From Bacteroidota bacterium (GTDB taxonomy: Bacteria; Bacteroidota; Bacteroidia; Bacteroidales; CAIXZF01), in contig JAPLDE010000151.1 of the NCBI GenBank assembly GCA_026391855.1, forward strand, positions 1 through 49,334: DNA of 49,334 bases, in the 5' to 3' direction. Shown here piece after piece: positions 20,401-27,212 of this stretch (the first letter of the stretch is position 1; every line of letters begins with the position of its first letter). The position numbers and the translations under genes were made by a program. Below the pieces are notes generated by a model. It worked only from the letters and a program-made list of their open reading frames with translations, had not been told where the DNA came from and searched no databases.

Positions 20401-20484
20401 CAGGGAGTTTACAGTTATAAGCTTGAAATCAATACCGGGAAAGACATAAAGGTAGATTGCAGGAAGATGATCCTTGTCAGGTAA
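14482..20484 (+). CDS. giant T9SS-secreted repeat protein with dockerin- and cohesin-like modules
   Basis: A 2000-residue secreted protein. Order: signal peptide (1-26); ten tandem 44-residue repeats (37-477) that I do not recognise; a linker region rich in Trp, Ile and Val (478-700); GEVED domain 1 (about 709-866, from DWGDAPPPYP to GEVEDYQVQL); five PKD/Ig-like repeats of about 75 residues (872-1246); GEVED domain 2 (1250-1407); a jelly-roll-like domain beginning KWEQPYSNN (about 1414-1605) resembling DUF7901; a CnaB-like fold with a dockerin-like segment (ADVNGDGIINAIDALMISRR near 1704); a cohesin-like beta domain (about 1775-1900); and a type A T9SS sorting domain from NPFTGKTEI to the end. 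It is probably surface-attached or released. Function is unknown; adhesion is the best guess. The module order closely parallels the end of the protein at 22706-26503. Confidence 0.88.
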   Translation: MKKLLFCISVWVFISATLYPTGIYSQNPAEVTAGMDRHGTGGISVVWNSDHLYSIFDVNGTLIPTEILFNNQPIADVQGFYTHSAGFSIVWTSNHVYSLIDINGVLTPAEITFGGNPIPNVKGCYKHSSAFTIMWTDTRVFSVIDINYVLTPAEILFNGISIAGTKGVFKFNAGWSILWTNERVLGLFDINYVITPSEITDGINSITNTKGLFKHDAAWSILWTPNKAYSLFQINNVITPAEIQDNGQPIGGVQCLGSFGGGWSIMLTTNRVYGIYDVNYVLTPYEIQFNGNSISSSRGIYKHGSGWTLLWTPTFVLGLYEVNGVITPTEIFHNGASITGTEGIYRHGGGWDILWTPEKVLSIYDINGVLTTTAITDNGNPITTTQGMYIHGGGWSILWTPAKAYGIYDINSVLTAFEITNGGSSIANVKALFRHLGGYDIMMTPGKLFEAYEDNGSMTTVEITNNSQPMTSYDPDMVNFTQIASVQTVVDYVYYPPDTIIDSFPVWDTTWVPIWDWVAMIQIEIIIEFPEDPPVTLLWNPDSTAAYQDDNLTVYACCGHIMIMTPDTAIIIWGPFVDVDIALPGGIIIHIHVGVVWVWAIVGWNPVLVFNHWEYYEIITPGHTDISSSNGVGTVNDIGTTPVNLTGQPTANIEFTSSSPPYPSSSTGWVVEQYSMSNDLYNYMILGPEPVGGVLEGDAVKLFGRYKRDWGDAPPPYPTLSVNNGACHGNANPGLFLGQLKDFENDGQPNPSATGDNLNGLPDEDGIVFNTPLIPGQVATVTVTAALGGGLLNAWIDFNIDGDWNDAGEQIFINQVLVTGPNILLFSIPFNASQSISYARFRYADVPTLPTGFVLSGEVEDYQVQLCILPVVNCPSPIQVCINANPVVLTGGTPSGGSYGGPGVNNGVFYPAIAGVGLFNLTYTYTDPLSGCYNSCIFPAFVNPLPTVTCNNSTHCLYDPPFVLSGGLPSGGVYYYNGSPVSVFSPQSAGAGVHLVTYTYTDVNGCAGSCIFTITVFAPPVVSCPQNVILCTNGPPYLLAGATPTGGVYKSGGVPLVSFDPASSGLGNYLIKYYYTNPQTGCSDSCSFYINVLPPPQVTCLSSYSVCLSDAPFVLGGCVPAGGIYTENNVVVVVFDPAQEGLGNHSIYYTYVDPLPGCSDITSFLITVYPAQLVTCTGDLSVSITDPPFTLNSCTPSGGIYTGPGVIGNVFSPATAGSGDHTLVYSYSNPNSGCSGTGNFIIHVLNVTYDFGDAPDPLFPTKLVNNGARHLIQPGIYLGNCVDAESTGQPSVLANGDDINLLDDEDGVFINWGGITGSPVNIRVIASVSGFLDAWMDFNNNGSWADAGEQIFTSQPLIAGENILNFVVPAYTINQNNYVRYRFSLEGGLSYTGASPSGEVEDYKYTLTIPSDIKWEQPYSNNLDGIPAYRSGVTDSLVADDWMCFGGDVTNIHWYGSYRLSNGSEIRGDGISSFQIEIHTNNPVNCLPETLPLYTDNPSFIQVNETFTGYYNNEEGAIYEYTYILPYPYEQIPGTRYWIQIMAVPNNLNNPARWKWQEAARSHLPVLCTAAREKVINGFTTGWSSLNWPDEDLHSDMAFTIGGVPIPSLINGTVRYLNAAGTPMTNTKVYLKEGPVKVDSALTNVSGFYELDNVAPGNYNMDGKTTKLWGGVNSGDALTVLKIFVGITPRPQPPSEDTLILYAADVNGDGIINAIDALMISRRFVGIINSFPVGDWLFAKPKLTVTQGNTYPVNFRAICNGDVNKSYLPVVKFSSKVDIVENGLIYTDVGESLLLPFCATEPSLIGAISLVMSYPQEWEILEIQTGNHINDGLSWLAENGILRISWYSLTPMDVEEGDQMFIIRMSIKESLKTGKTFSALNESVLSNEDGLDYRYTVISTPKIVKRTDLHSFQSYCMPNPFTGKTEIMYVLPEDACITLTVTNLLGEVMVKPVDNLMQSAGEYQVNFDCSTCPQGVYSYKLEINTGKDIKVDCRKMILVR
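14590..15912 (+). repeat. ten tandem 132-nt (44-residue) repeats
   Basis: Ten consecutive units; the first is 45 residues and the rest 44. Each has a first strand like GWSILWT, a second like VYSIYDINGVLTPAEIT, and a third like NGxPIxxxKGIYKH. Units differ at many positions in DNA and protein, so the array is old rather than a recent expansion. The short-strand pattern with conserved Gly, Trp and Asp-Ile-Asn would suit a beta-propeller or solenoid blade. The tenth unit is the most degenerate. Confidence 0.85.
17095..18219 (+). repeat. five PKD/Ig-like repeats of about 75 residues
   Basis: Each unit has a Cys near the start, then PPFxLxGGxPSGGxYxGPGV, a FxPAxAGxGxHxITYTYTD stretch, a second Cys and a closing strand. 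A single related unit occurs in the neighbouring secreted protein near 25096-25323, so the two genes share this module. Confidence 0.8.
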
Positions 20485-22522
20485 TTCTTTTGCGGATCAG
20501 CAGGAATAAAACGGAAAGACCTGTTAAAACCGATATAATCCAGGCAATAGCAACATAATGAGGGTGATACACAAACTCCACGGAGCTTTTGCCTGGATTC
20601 ACCGGGACCGACAGGAAACATTTCTGATAAATGAGGGGTTTGGTTTCCTGGCCGTTTACCCTGATCTTCCAACCTGGGTAATTGTTCTGTAACAGGCAAA
20701 GGGTATCCTGAATTTCAGCATTAACGGAAATCCTCCAATCATCGGGGTTGAAATCAAATATCCGAAACCGGCTGGTATCCTGATTTTTGAGAAAAACAAC
20801 GGGATGATCCATTACCCGATGAAAAGAAGCGGTATCGTTAAACTGAAGGTCTTCATACTCTTTCAAGGCAAAAGGGTTATACCCGTCGAAATTCACCTGT
20901 TCAAAAAAGCAACCCATATTCAGCCACAGGGTTTTGTAGCCTTTGGCAAAATCCGTATTAGCTTTCATCGGATTTAATGACGGCGTTGTGAAACCATGAT
21001 GAAAACTCCCCGAGAAATGATGAATGTCTGAAGTGCGGAACTCGATGGAATAAACGGTATAAGGGCCGATAATGTTGGCCATCAGCATCAGGTCCAGCAC
21101 CGTCATGCCAAATAACAGGAAAATGATTTTTATCCGGGGTTTTATTCTAAACCATAATACTATACCTAGAATTGCCAACAACCCAATGATCCAGGCATTT
21201 ATCACCAAATTTTCCCTGATCAGGGCATTGGGGTTAGTGGTGAAAAAGTTCAGCCTGATCAGGTCAATCATTCCCTTATTGACATTTATCATATTGATAA
21301 TCAATATAATGATATTAATAAGGAAGAGAAGAGACATAATAACTATTAACCGCCTGATGGTCTTTTTCTCCCCTTTAATAATTCTATCCAATGAAAATCC
21401 CGCTGCAATGAGAAGACCCAGTATCACGAACAGCCTGAAAATGCCCGGCATACGGAAGAAGTTCATGAGGGGTATATAATGATAAAGGAAGGGCCGTACA
21501 GGAAGGTAGTCACCCATGGAAGCCAGCAGACAGAAGGCAGCCCAGCCAACAAAGAAAAGCTTTAATCGATTATCCTTATAAAACAATGATATGAGAAAGA
21601 GAGCCAGGGGGATAAGTCCAATATAAGCACTGGATAAAGAGATATCAGTATCAAATTTTTTAATCTCAGCTACAGTTGCCAGGGGATAGAGAAAAGAGAC
21701 AGTACATCGGGGTGAGAAAGGGCACACCATGGCCTGCATGATGCTGGTACCGCCACCGCGTGTGATATAGGGAAGGGAAACGATAAAAGAAACCACCTGT
21801 GGTAAGGCCAGGAGCAAGGCTATACCAATACCGGAAGCGAGCAACCCGGTAACCTTTAATACAGATGCATGACCTTCTGATTTCCATATATTAACAACAA
21901 ATAACAACCAAAGGGCTGCCAGCATATAAACCAGGATTACAGTAAAACCCGGGTATCCGCCAGTCAGTAACAACCAGGTGAATACTGAAAATAAAAGGAC
22001 ATCCCGCCAATGTCTGGCCTGGCAGGACCGGATAAAAGAGGCCAGAATGAAGGGCAGCCAAGTCCCTGAGATGATAAAGGGCAGGTGTTGGCCATGTCCG
22101 ACAAAGAAACCGGAGCATGCATAGGCCAACCCAAGCAAAGCCGATGTCAGAGCGCTCATTTCCAAATTCCTTGCCAGCCACCTGAACCCAAATCCGGCCA
22201 GAATGATATGACCCAGAAACTCAATGGATAAGGTATAAAGGTTATATCCGGCCAGATAACCGATGATCCAGGCGGGCAGGTACCAGACTCCGCTCTGGGG
22301 ATCGGCATGGATGGGATATCCCATATGCTGGTAAGGATTCCATAATGGAAGTATATGATTCTGAAGACATTCACCGATAAAATAACGCCATGGATACGCG
22401 GTTGTCACCATATCATATTTCAGCGGATGCAGTCCAAGGGTGATAGGAAGAAAGGCAACTAAAGGGACAATAATGAGCAATGCATTCAGCAACAGCGATT
22501 GTTTGTCAGTCTTCATTTGCAT
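20477..22522 (-). CDS. YfhO-like polytopic membrane protein
   Basis: A 681-residue protein with about 12-13 membrane segments and a C-terminal extracytoplasmic beta domain, matching the YfhO family (GT-C fold membrane proteins). Family-like features are the N-terminal loop with LPLWNPYQHMGYPIHADPQ near residues 57-75, carrying the polar residues expected of a GT-C active site, and the tail with NNYPGWKIRVNG and a final membrane helix. In Gram-positives YfhO-type proteins glycosylate teichoic acids; in Bacteroidota the acceptor is unknown. The gene is convergent with the giant protein gene and the coding ends overlap by 8 bases. ATG at 22522 or 22516 are both possible. Confidence 0.82.
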   Translation of the reverse strand: MQMKTDKQSLLLNALLIIVPLVAFLPITLGLHPLKYDMVTTAYPWRYFIGECLQNHILPLWNPYQHMGYPIHADPQSGVWYLPAWIIGYLAGYNLYTLSIEFLGHIILAGFGFRWLARNLEMSALTSALLGLAYACSGFFVGHGQHLPFIISGTWLPFILASFIRSCQARHWRDVLLFSVFTWLLLTGGYPGFTVILVYMLAALWLLFVVNIWKSEGHASVLKVTGLLASGIGIALLLALPQVVSFIVSLPYITRGGGTSIMQAMVCPFSPRCTVSFLYPLATVAEIKKFDTDISLSSAYIGLIPLALFLISLFYKDNRLKLFFVGWAAFCLLASMGDYLPVRPFLYHYIPLMNFFRMPGIFRLFVILGLLIAAGFSLDRIIKGEKKTIRRLIVIMSLLFLINIIILIINMINVNKGMIDLIRLNFFTTNPNALIRENLVINAWIIGLLAILGIVLWFRIKPRIKIIFLLFGMTVLDLMLMANIIGPYTVYSIEFRTSDIHHFSGSFHHGFTTPSLNPMKANTDFAKGYKTLWLNMGCFFEQVNFDGYNPFALKEYEDLQFNDTASFHRVMDHPVVFLKNQDTSRFRIFDFNPDDWRISVNAEIQDTLCLLQNNYPGWKIRVNGQETKPLIYQKCFLSVPVNPGKSSVEFVYHPHYVAIAWIISVLTGLSVLFLLIRKRIT

Positions 22523-22676
22523 TATGTCTATTTTCTTATCTGACCAGGAGTTAAACCTTAAGAAGAAAAAATGTGATCCTTATGACCATCAACTTTGAAA
22601 AACAGGTCAAAAGTAGGGAAATTACCGTTCCTGAAGTTTAACAGCCGAATTGATCCTGCATCAAGTATTATATTAC

Positions 22677-22684
22677 TATCTTTG
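22677..22684 (+). promoter_or_regulatory. -7 box upstream of the Ig-repeat protein gene
   Basis: TATCTTTG, a perfect TAnnTTTG match, 21 bases before the ATG at 22706. It supports this start over the longer reading from 22595, which would put the promoter inside the gene. No good -33 box is seen. Confidence 0.5.
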
Positions 22685-22705
22685 TATGGGGTAATCAACA
22701 TCATC

Positions 22706-25700
22706 ATGTCAAGGAAAGTACCATTAGTGGTAGTCATCCTTATTTTTCTCTTTACCGGCTCTCAGGCTCAGGCACCATACACCAATATTACCTGTGATGC
22801 AGCGATTCAGTTGTGTAATGGACAACCTTACACTTATACGGCCTGGACAGATAACAATTATGCCCAGACAGGACCCTATTACGGATGTCTTGGCAGCCAG
22901 CCTGATCCTGCCTGGTTTTATTTTCAGGCAGAGACCGCAGGGAACATCATCATCGGAATGAGTTCCACTCCCTGCCAGGACATCGATTATATTTGCTGGG
23001 GACCCTATGATTCATTGGAGGCAGGATGCAACGGAGGACTAACACAAGCGAATGTGATTTCATGCAGTTATTCTTCAATTTGTATAGAAACCTGTACGCT
23101 GCCCAGTGTCATCAGCGGGAAATTTTATATACTGCTAATCACCAATTTCTCCAAGCAGGCATGTACCGTTACCTTTTCGCAGACAGGTGGCAGCGGAACC
23201 ATGAGTTGTATAATGATACCTATTGCCGGTAATAGCGGACCTGTTTGCCAGGGAGAATCCCTGCAGCTCACTGCGAACACTTTCAGCGGGGCTTCTTATC
23301 AATGGTCAGGCCCGAACGGATTTACCTCAACTCTTCAGAACCCATTGATTTCCAATGCAATGCCGCCAAATTCGGGAACTTACACCCTGACGGTGACTCT
23401 GGGAGGTAACCAGTTAGCCCCTGTGTCCACTACTGCGACCATTAACCCCCTTCCTGTCGCGGAGGTTACACCCAATTCAGGAATTTGCACCGGGGAGCAG
23501 GTTTCTATCGGCGGTTTATCAGTAGCCGGCAATACCTATGCCTGGTCATCCAATCCATCCGGTTTTTCTTCAACCAGTTCCGACCCGGTGGTATCGCCTA
23601 CCGTATCAACCACTTATACCTTAACTGTCACTTCTTCAGCCGGGTGTTCAGCGTTTGCCAGCACAACTGTTACGGTTCATCCTCTTCCTACAGCCGTAAT
23701 ACTCGCAAGTTCTTCCATTTGTTCCGGGTCCCAGGTCAACCTGGGAGGGACGCCGACTTCAGGTTGTACCTATTCATGGTCATCTGAACCTCCCGGATTC
23801 ACCTCCACTCAACCGAACCCCGCAGCAGCCCCATTAATCAGCACAATATACACCTTAACTGTCACCAGTTCATATAATTGCACGATAACCTATTCCGTTT
23901 CGGTTACTGTTAATCAGAGTCCTGACGCTATTACAGGACCCGATACAGCTATTTGCCAGGGTGTCCAGGTGAGCCTGGGGGCAGCGCCTGTATCAGGGAA
24001 TACTTATCAATGGACTTCAAACCCAAACGGCTTTACTGCCACTTCCTCACTGATAACTGTTACCCCGCTTGTTACCACCATTTATACTCTTGTGGAAACC
24101 CAAACCAGCAGCAACTGCTCCGGGACCCGGACAGTAACCGTAACGGTAAATCCATTGCCTGCAGCCAACGCCGGCAACAGTACTTCCCTTTGTTCAGGAA
24201 ACACAGCCACATTGGGAGGTACTGCCGTTCCCGGCAATACCTACTCCTGGACCTCGAATCCGCCCGGATTTGTTTCCATCCAATCCAATCCTACTGTTAC
24301 TCCTTTACAAACGACTTCGTATCAGTTGGTTGAGACAACTATCCATGGATGTACCATGAGCCATTCAGTGACTATAACAGTGAATCCGCTACCGGCTGCC
24401 AATACCGGACCGAATACGGCCATTTGCGTGGGAAATGCCCTCACCATCGGGACTGCTGCCGTACCAGGAAACAGTTACTTATGGAGTTCCGATCCGTTAG
24501 GATTTACCTCCAATCTTTCCAATCCAATTGTATCTCCCTCAGCAACAACAACTTATTCACTAAAGGAAACCATCCAGGCTACAGGATGTGCCAGAATAAA
24601 CAGTGTGGTGATCACAGTGAATCCTTTGCCGACCCTGATCATTCTTTCCAATACAACCGTTTGTTCCGGTACTTCTGTTGCTATCGGAGGTCCCGGATCA
24701 CCCGGAAATACTTACCAATGGACTTCCAATCCTTCAGGTTTCAATTCAAACCAGCCTAATCCAACGGTTACACCTTTGTCTACCATTACTTATATGCTTA
24801 CGCAGACCATAAGTGCAACAGGTTGCAGTAAGAATGGTTCCGTCACCATTACCGTTAACCTCACACCTTCGGCTTTCACCGGTCCCAATACTACTATTTG
24901 TTCAGGGAACCAGGCTTCCCTTGGCGGGTATCCCGTTTCAGGAAGCATATACAGCTGGACTTCCAACCCGCCGGGATTCACTTCGCAAACCTCAAATCCA
25001 ACCGTACAACCATCGGTAACCACTACTTATACCCTTGTAGAAACCGGAATTTCTTCAGGTTGTACCGCTTCCCATTCAGTGGTTGTTACCGTCAACCCCA
25101 CTCCGACGGTAACCCTGAACACATTCTCTCCTGTTTGTTCCAGTGCCCCTCCATTCACCTTGACAGGTGGCAGTCCCGCCGGAGGGTTTTTCGGAGGTCA
25201 AGGCGTTTCTAATGGCCAGTTCAATCCATCCAGTGTGTCAACAGGAAACCATTTTATTACGTATTTTTATACTAACAGCCTCGGCTGCACAGGAACAGCC
25301 GGTCAGAATATCCTGGTTGAAAGTCGGCCCAAGATATTTGGTTTACTTAAATACCTTAATGTCATTCAATCTCCATTAGATAGCAGTAAAGTAAAGCTTT
25401 ACAATAGCCTAAACCAAGCCATTGACTCTGTAACCAGCACTAATACAGGTGCTTATTCTTTTAACTGCCTCCAAAACGGTTCTTACAAGGTCAGGGCATC
25501 CTGCGTGAAACGCTGGGGAGGCGGGAATGCCATCGACGCCCTTCTGGTTGCCAGGTATGCAGTTGGTCTGATCACTTTTACTTCTACCCAGGTGATCGTT
25601 GCCGATGTAAACAACAGCGGAAATATCAGCGCTACAGATTCTTATCTTATTCTCAGACGGTGGGCAAAACTGTCAAATTCGTTTGCAGCGGGTGATTGGT

Positions 25701-26503
25701 ATATAACTCACAACGATACCATTACCCTGAATAATTCAAATTTCCAGGCAGACCTGAACGCTCTTTGCACAGGAGATGTTGATGGTTCACATCTTCCTTA
25801 TGTTACAGTGAAAAACAGCACACTGGTGCAAACTGAATCCTATAAAAAGAGAGTTGTTTTTCATCAACAGCGTATCCAGCTTCCGGTTCAGATGTCCAGG
25901 GCAATCGTCACCAATGCTGTTGGCCTTGTCCTTGAAATTCCTGATTTTCTGACTATTGAAAATATTAGGACCAGCCTTGCCGGGGCTGTTACAAATGTCA
26001 TTCAGGGGCAAATCAGGTTCGGCTGGTACAGTCTTACACCATTAATGCTCAATGAGGATGACACTCTATTATTGATCACCGCTACCCTATCCGGTCAACC
26101 AATAAAAAAAGGCAACTATCAATTCCAGGCAAGTACCGAATCGGTTTTTGCTGATTTTGAGGGAGTTCCTCTTAATGCTATCCTGAAAATACCCCGACTG
26201 GAAATTTCTTCTGCCCCTGAAGAAAACCAGGACCCTGTTCAGGTAAGTGAGGTTTACCCCCAACCTTTCAAGGGTAATGCCGAAATTTCCCTGAAGGTGA
26301 ATCAGGAATCCTTCGTCTTGCTCAGTATTGCTGATGTATCCGGGAAAGAGATAGTTGTTCTTCAACAGGGATCTCTTCCGCAAGGGCAATATGTTTTTCA
26401 GATCCATGGCAGCCTCTTCAGATCCGGGCTGTATTTTATTGATTGTCATTTTGTTGCTAATGGTACTCCACGCCATATTGTCCGGAAGCTGGTGATTCAA
26501 TAA
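22706..26503 (+). CDS. T9SS-secreted Ig-repeat protein with dockerin- and cohesin-like modules
   Basis: A protein of about 1265 residues. The chosen ATG gives a clean signal peptide (MSRKVPLVVVILIFLFTGSQ then AQA). Next comes an N-terminal domain of about 150 residues with paired cysteines (CDAAIQLCNGQPY, YGCLGSQPDPAWFYF, DIDYICWGPYD), a module common at the start of Bacteroidota surface proteins. Then eight Ig/PKD-like repeats of about 78 residues with ICSGxxxxLGG, YxWTSNPxGF and TTYTL motifs, one 75-residue repeat of the type found in the neighbour protein, a CnaB-like fold, a dockerin-like segment (VADVNNSGNISATDSYLILR), a cohesin-like domain with RFGWYSLTPLML, and a T9SS sorting domain ending in HIVRKLVIQ. 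An adhesin or matrix protein is likely. Confidence 0.88.
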   Translation: MSRKVPLVVVILIFLFTGSQAQAPYTNITCDAAIQLCNGQPYTYTAWTDNNYAQTGPYYGCLGSQPDPAWFYFQAETAGNIIIGMSSTPCQDIDYICWGPYDSLEAGCNGGLTQANVISCSYSSICIETCTLPSVISGKFYILLITNFSKQACTVTFSQTGGSGTMSCIMIPIAGNSGPVCQGESLQLTANTFSGASYQWSGPNGFTSTLQNPLISNAMPPNSGTYTLTVTLGGNQLAPVSTTATINPLPVAEVTPNSGICTGEQVSIGGLSVAGNTYAWSSNPSGFSSTSSDPVVSPTVSTTYTLTVTSSAGCSAFASTTVTVHPLPTAVILASSSICSGSQVNLGGTPTSGCTYSWSSEPPGFTSTQPNPAAAPLISTIYTLTVTSSYNCTITYSVSVTVNQSPDAITGPDTAICQGVQVSLGAAPVSGNTYQWTSNPNGFTATSSLITVTPLVTTIYTLVETQTSSNCSGTRTVTVTVNPLPAANAGNSTSLCSGNTATLGGTAVPGNTYSWTSNPPGFVSIQSNPTVTPLQTTSYQLVETTIHGCTMSHSVTITVNPLPAANTGPNTAICVGNALTIGTAAVPGNSYLWSSDPLGFTSNLSNPIVSPSATTTYSLKETIQATGCARINSVVITVNPLPTLIILSNTTVCSGTSVAIGGPGSPGNTYQWTSNPSGFNSNQPNPTVTPLSTITYMLTQTISATGCSKNGSVTITVNLTPSAFTGPNTTICSGNQASLGGYPVSGSIYSWTSNPPGFTSQTSNPTVQPSVTTTYTLVETGISSGCTASHSVVVTVNPTPTVTLNTFSPVCSSAPPFTLTGGSPAGGFFGGQGVSNGQFNPSSVSTGNHFITYFYTNSLGCTGTAGQNILVESRPKIFGLLKYLNVIQSPLDSSKVKLYNSLNQAIDSVTSTNTGAYSFNCLQNGSYKVRASCVKRWGGGNAIDALLVARYAVGLITFTSTQVIVADVNNSGNISATDSYLILRRWAKLSNSFAAGDWYITHNDTITLNNSNFQADLNALCTGDVDGSHLPYVTVKNSTLVQTESYKKRVVFHQQRIQLPVQMSRAIVTNAVGLVLEIPDFLTIENIRTSLAGAVTNVIQGQIRFGWYSLTPLMLNEDDTLLLITATLSGQPIKKGNYQFQASTESVFADFEGVPLNAILKIPRLEISSAPEENQDPVQVSEVYPQPFKGNAEISLKVNQESFVLLSIADVSGKEIVVLQQGSLPQGQYVFQIHGSLFRSGLYFIDCHFVANGTPRHIVRKLVIQ
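23213..25095 (+). repeat. eight Ig-like repeats of about 78 residues
   Basis: Each unit begins near (V/I)C(S/Q)G, continues with an NTYxWTSNPxGF core and ends with TTTYTLxxT, a Cys and VTVTVNPLP. Units are recognisable by eye but divergent in DNA, so slippage-type expansion is not recent. Confidence 0.85.
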
Positions 26504-26549
26504 GAAATCCTTACTTTGCACCGGATATTATTTTCAAACACTTTTCATT

Positions 26550-27185
26550 ATGTTAAATAAATTATTTATTAGTTTATTGATATTCATATCGTTATATCAA
26601 TTCACACAAGCTCAGAAGGGGAATAATGATCCTTTTGAGGCAGCGGTGATGAAAAACAGGACCTCAAAAAATGAAGAATACCGCATGGTGCAGGGTTCCC
26701 CATTGGAGCCTTCTGATATTCCGGGATTCAAAGGGTTAAAATATTATCCTTACAACGCCAAATACAGGGTAGTGGCCAGGGTCCAGAAGATAAAAAACCC
26801 GGTCGTCTTTAAGATGAAGACCACCACCGACCGCCGTCCTGAATACAAGGCCTATGCCGATTTGATTTTCACCATCGATGGCGTTCATTGCAAACTGACC
26901 GTATACCAACCTGTTTCTCATCTGAGTGATCCCGGTTTTGAAAAGTACCTGTTCCTTCCCTTTACCGACGAGACGTCCGGGAGAGAAACCTATGGCGGAG
27001 GGAGATTTATTGATTTAAGCATTCCTGAAGGGGATACCCTTCTTCTTGATTTCAATACCGCATACAATCCGTTATGTGCTTATAATCACAGGTACTCGTG
27101 CCCTGTTCCGCCTGAAGAGAATGATCTGAAAGTTAAGATAGAGGCCGGAGAGAAGCCTTTAAAGGACCTTTCGGCTCATAAATAG
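26550..27185 (+). CDS. DUF1684 family secreted protein
   Basis: A 211-residue protein with a signal peptide (cleavage near TQAQ, residue 21). The remainder fits DUF1684 across its length: a YYPYNAKYRVVAR segment near residue 65, YLFLPFTDETSGRETYGGGR near residues 130-150, then LLLDFNTAYNPLCAYNHRYSC and PVPPEEN. The family is widespread in Bacteroidota and Actinobacteria and has no proven function that I know of. It starts 46 bases after the Ig-repeat protein; a weak -7-like TTACTTTG at 26511-26518 might give it separate expression. Confidence 0.85.
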   Translation: MLNKLFISLLIFISLYQFTQAQKGNNDPFEAAVMKNRTSKNEEYRMVQGSPLEPSDIPGFKGLKYYPYNAKYRVVARVQKIKNPVVFKMKTTTDRRPEYKAYADLIFTIDGVHCKLTVYQPVSHLSDPGFEKYLFLPFTDETSGRETYGGGRFIDLSIPEGDTLLLDFNTAYNPLCAYNHRYSCPVPPEENDLKVKIEAGEKPLKDLSAHK

Positions 27186-27212
27186 GCCAATTTATTCCAA
27201 CCGGGCACCAAT

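Noticed and set aside
19450..26000. Cellulosome scaffold or cellulosomal enzymes
   Set aside because: No glycoside hydrolase or carbohydrate-binding module is fused to these dockerin/cohesin-like modules, and both proteins are single T9SS cargoes.
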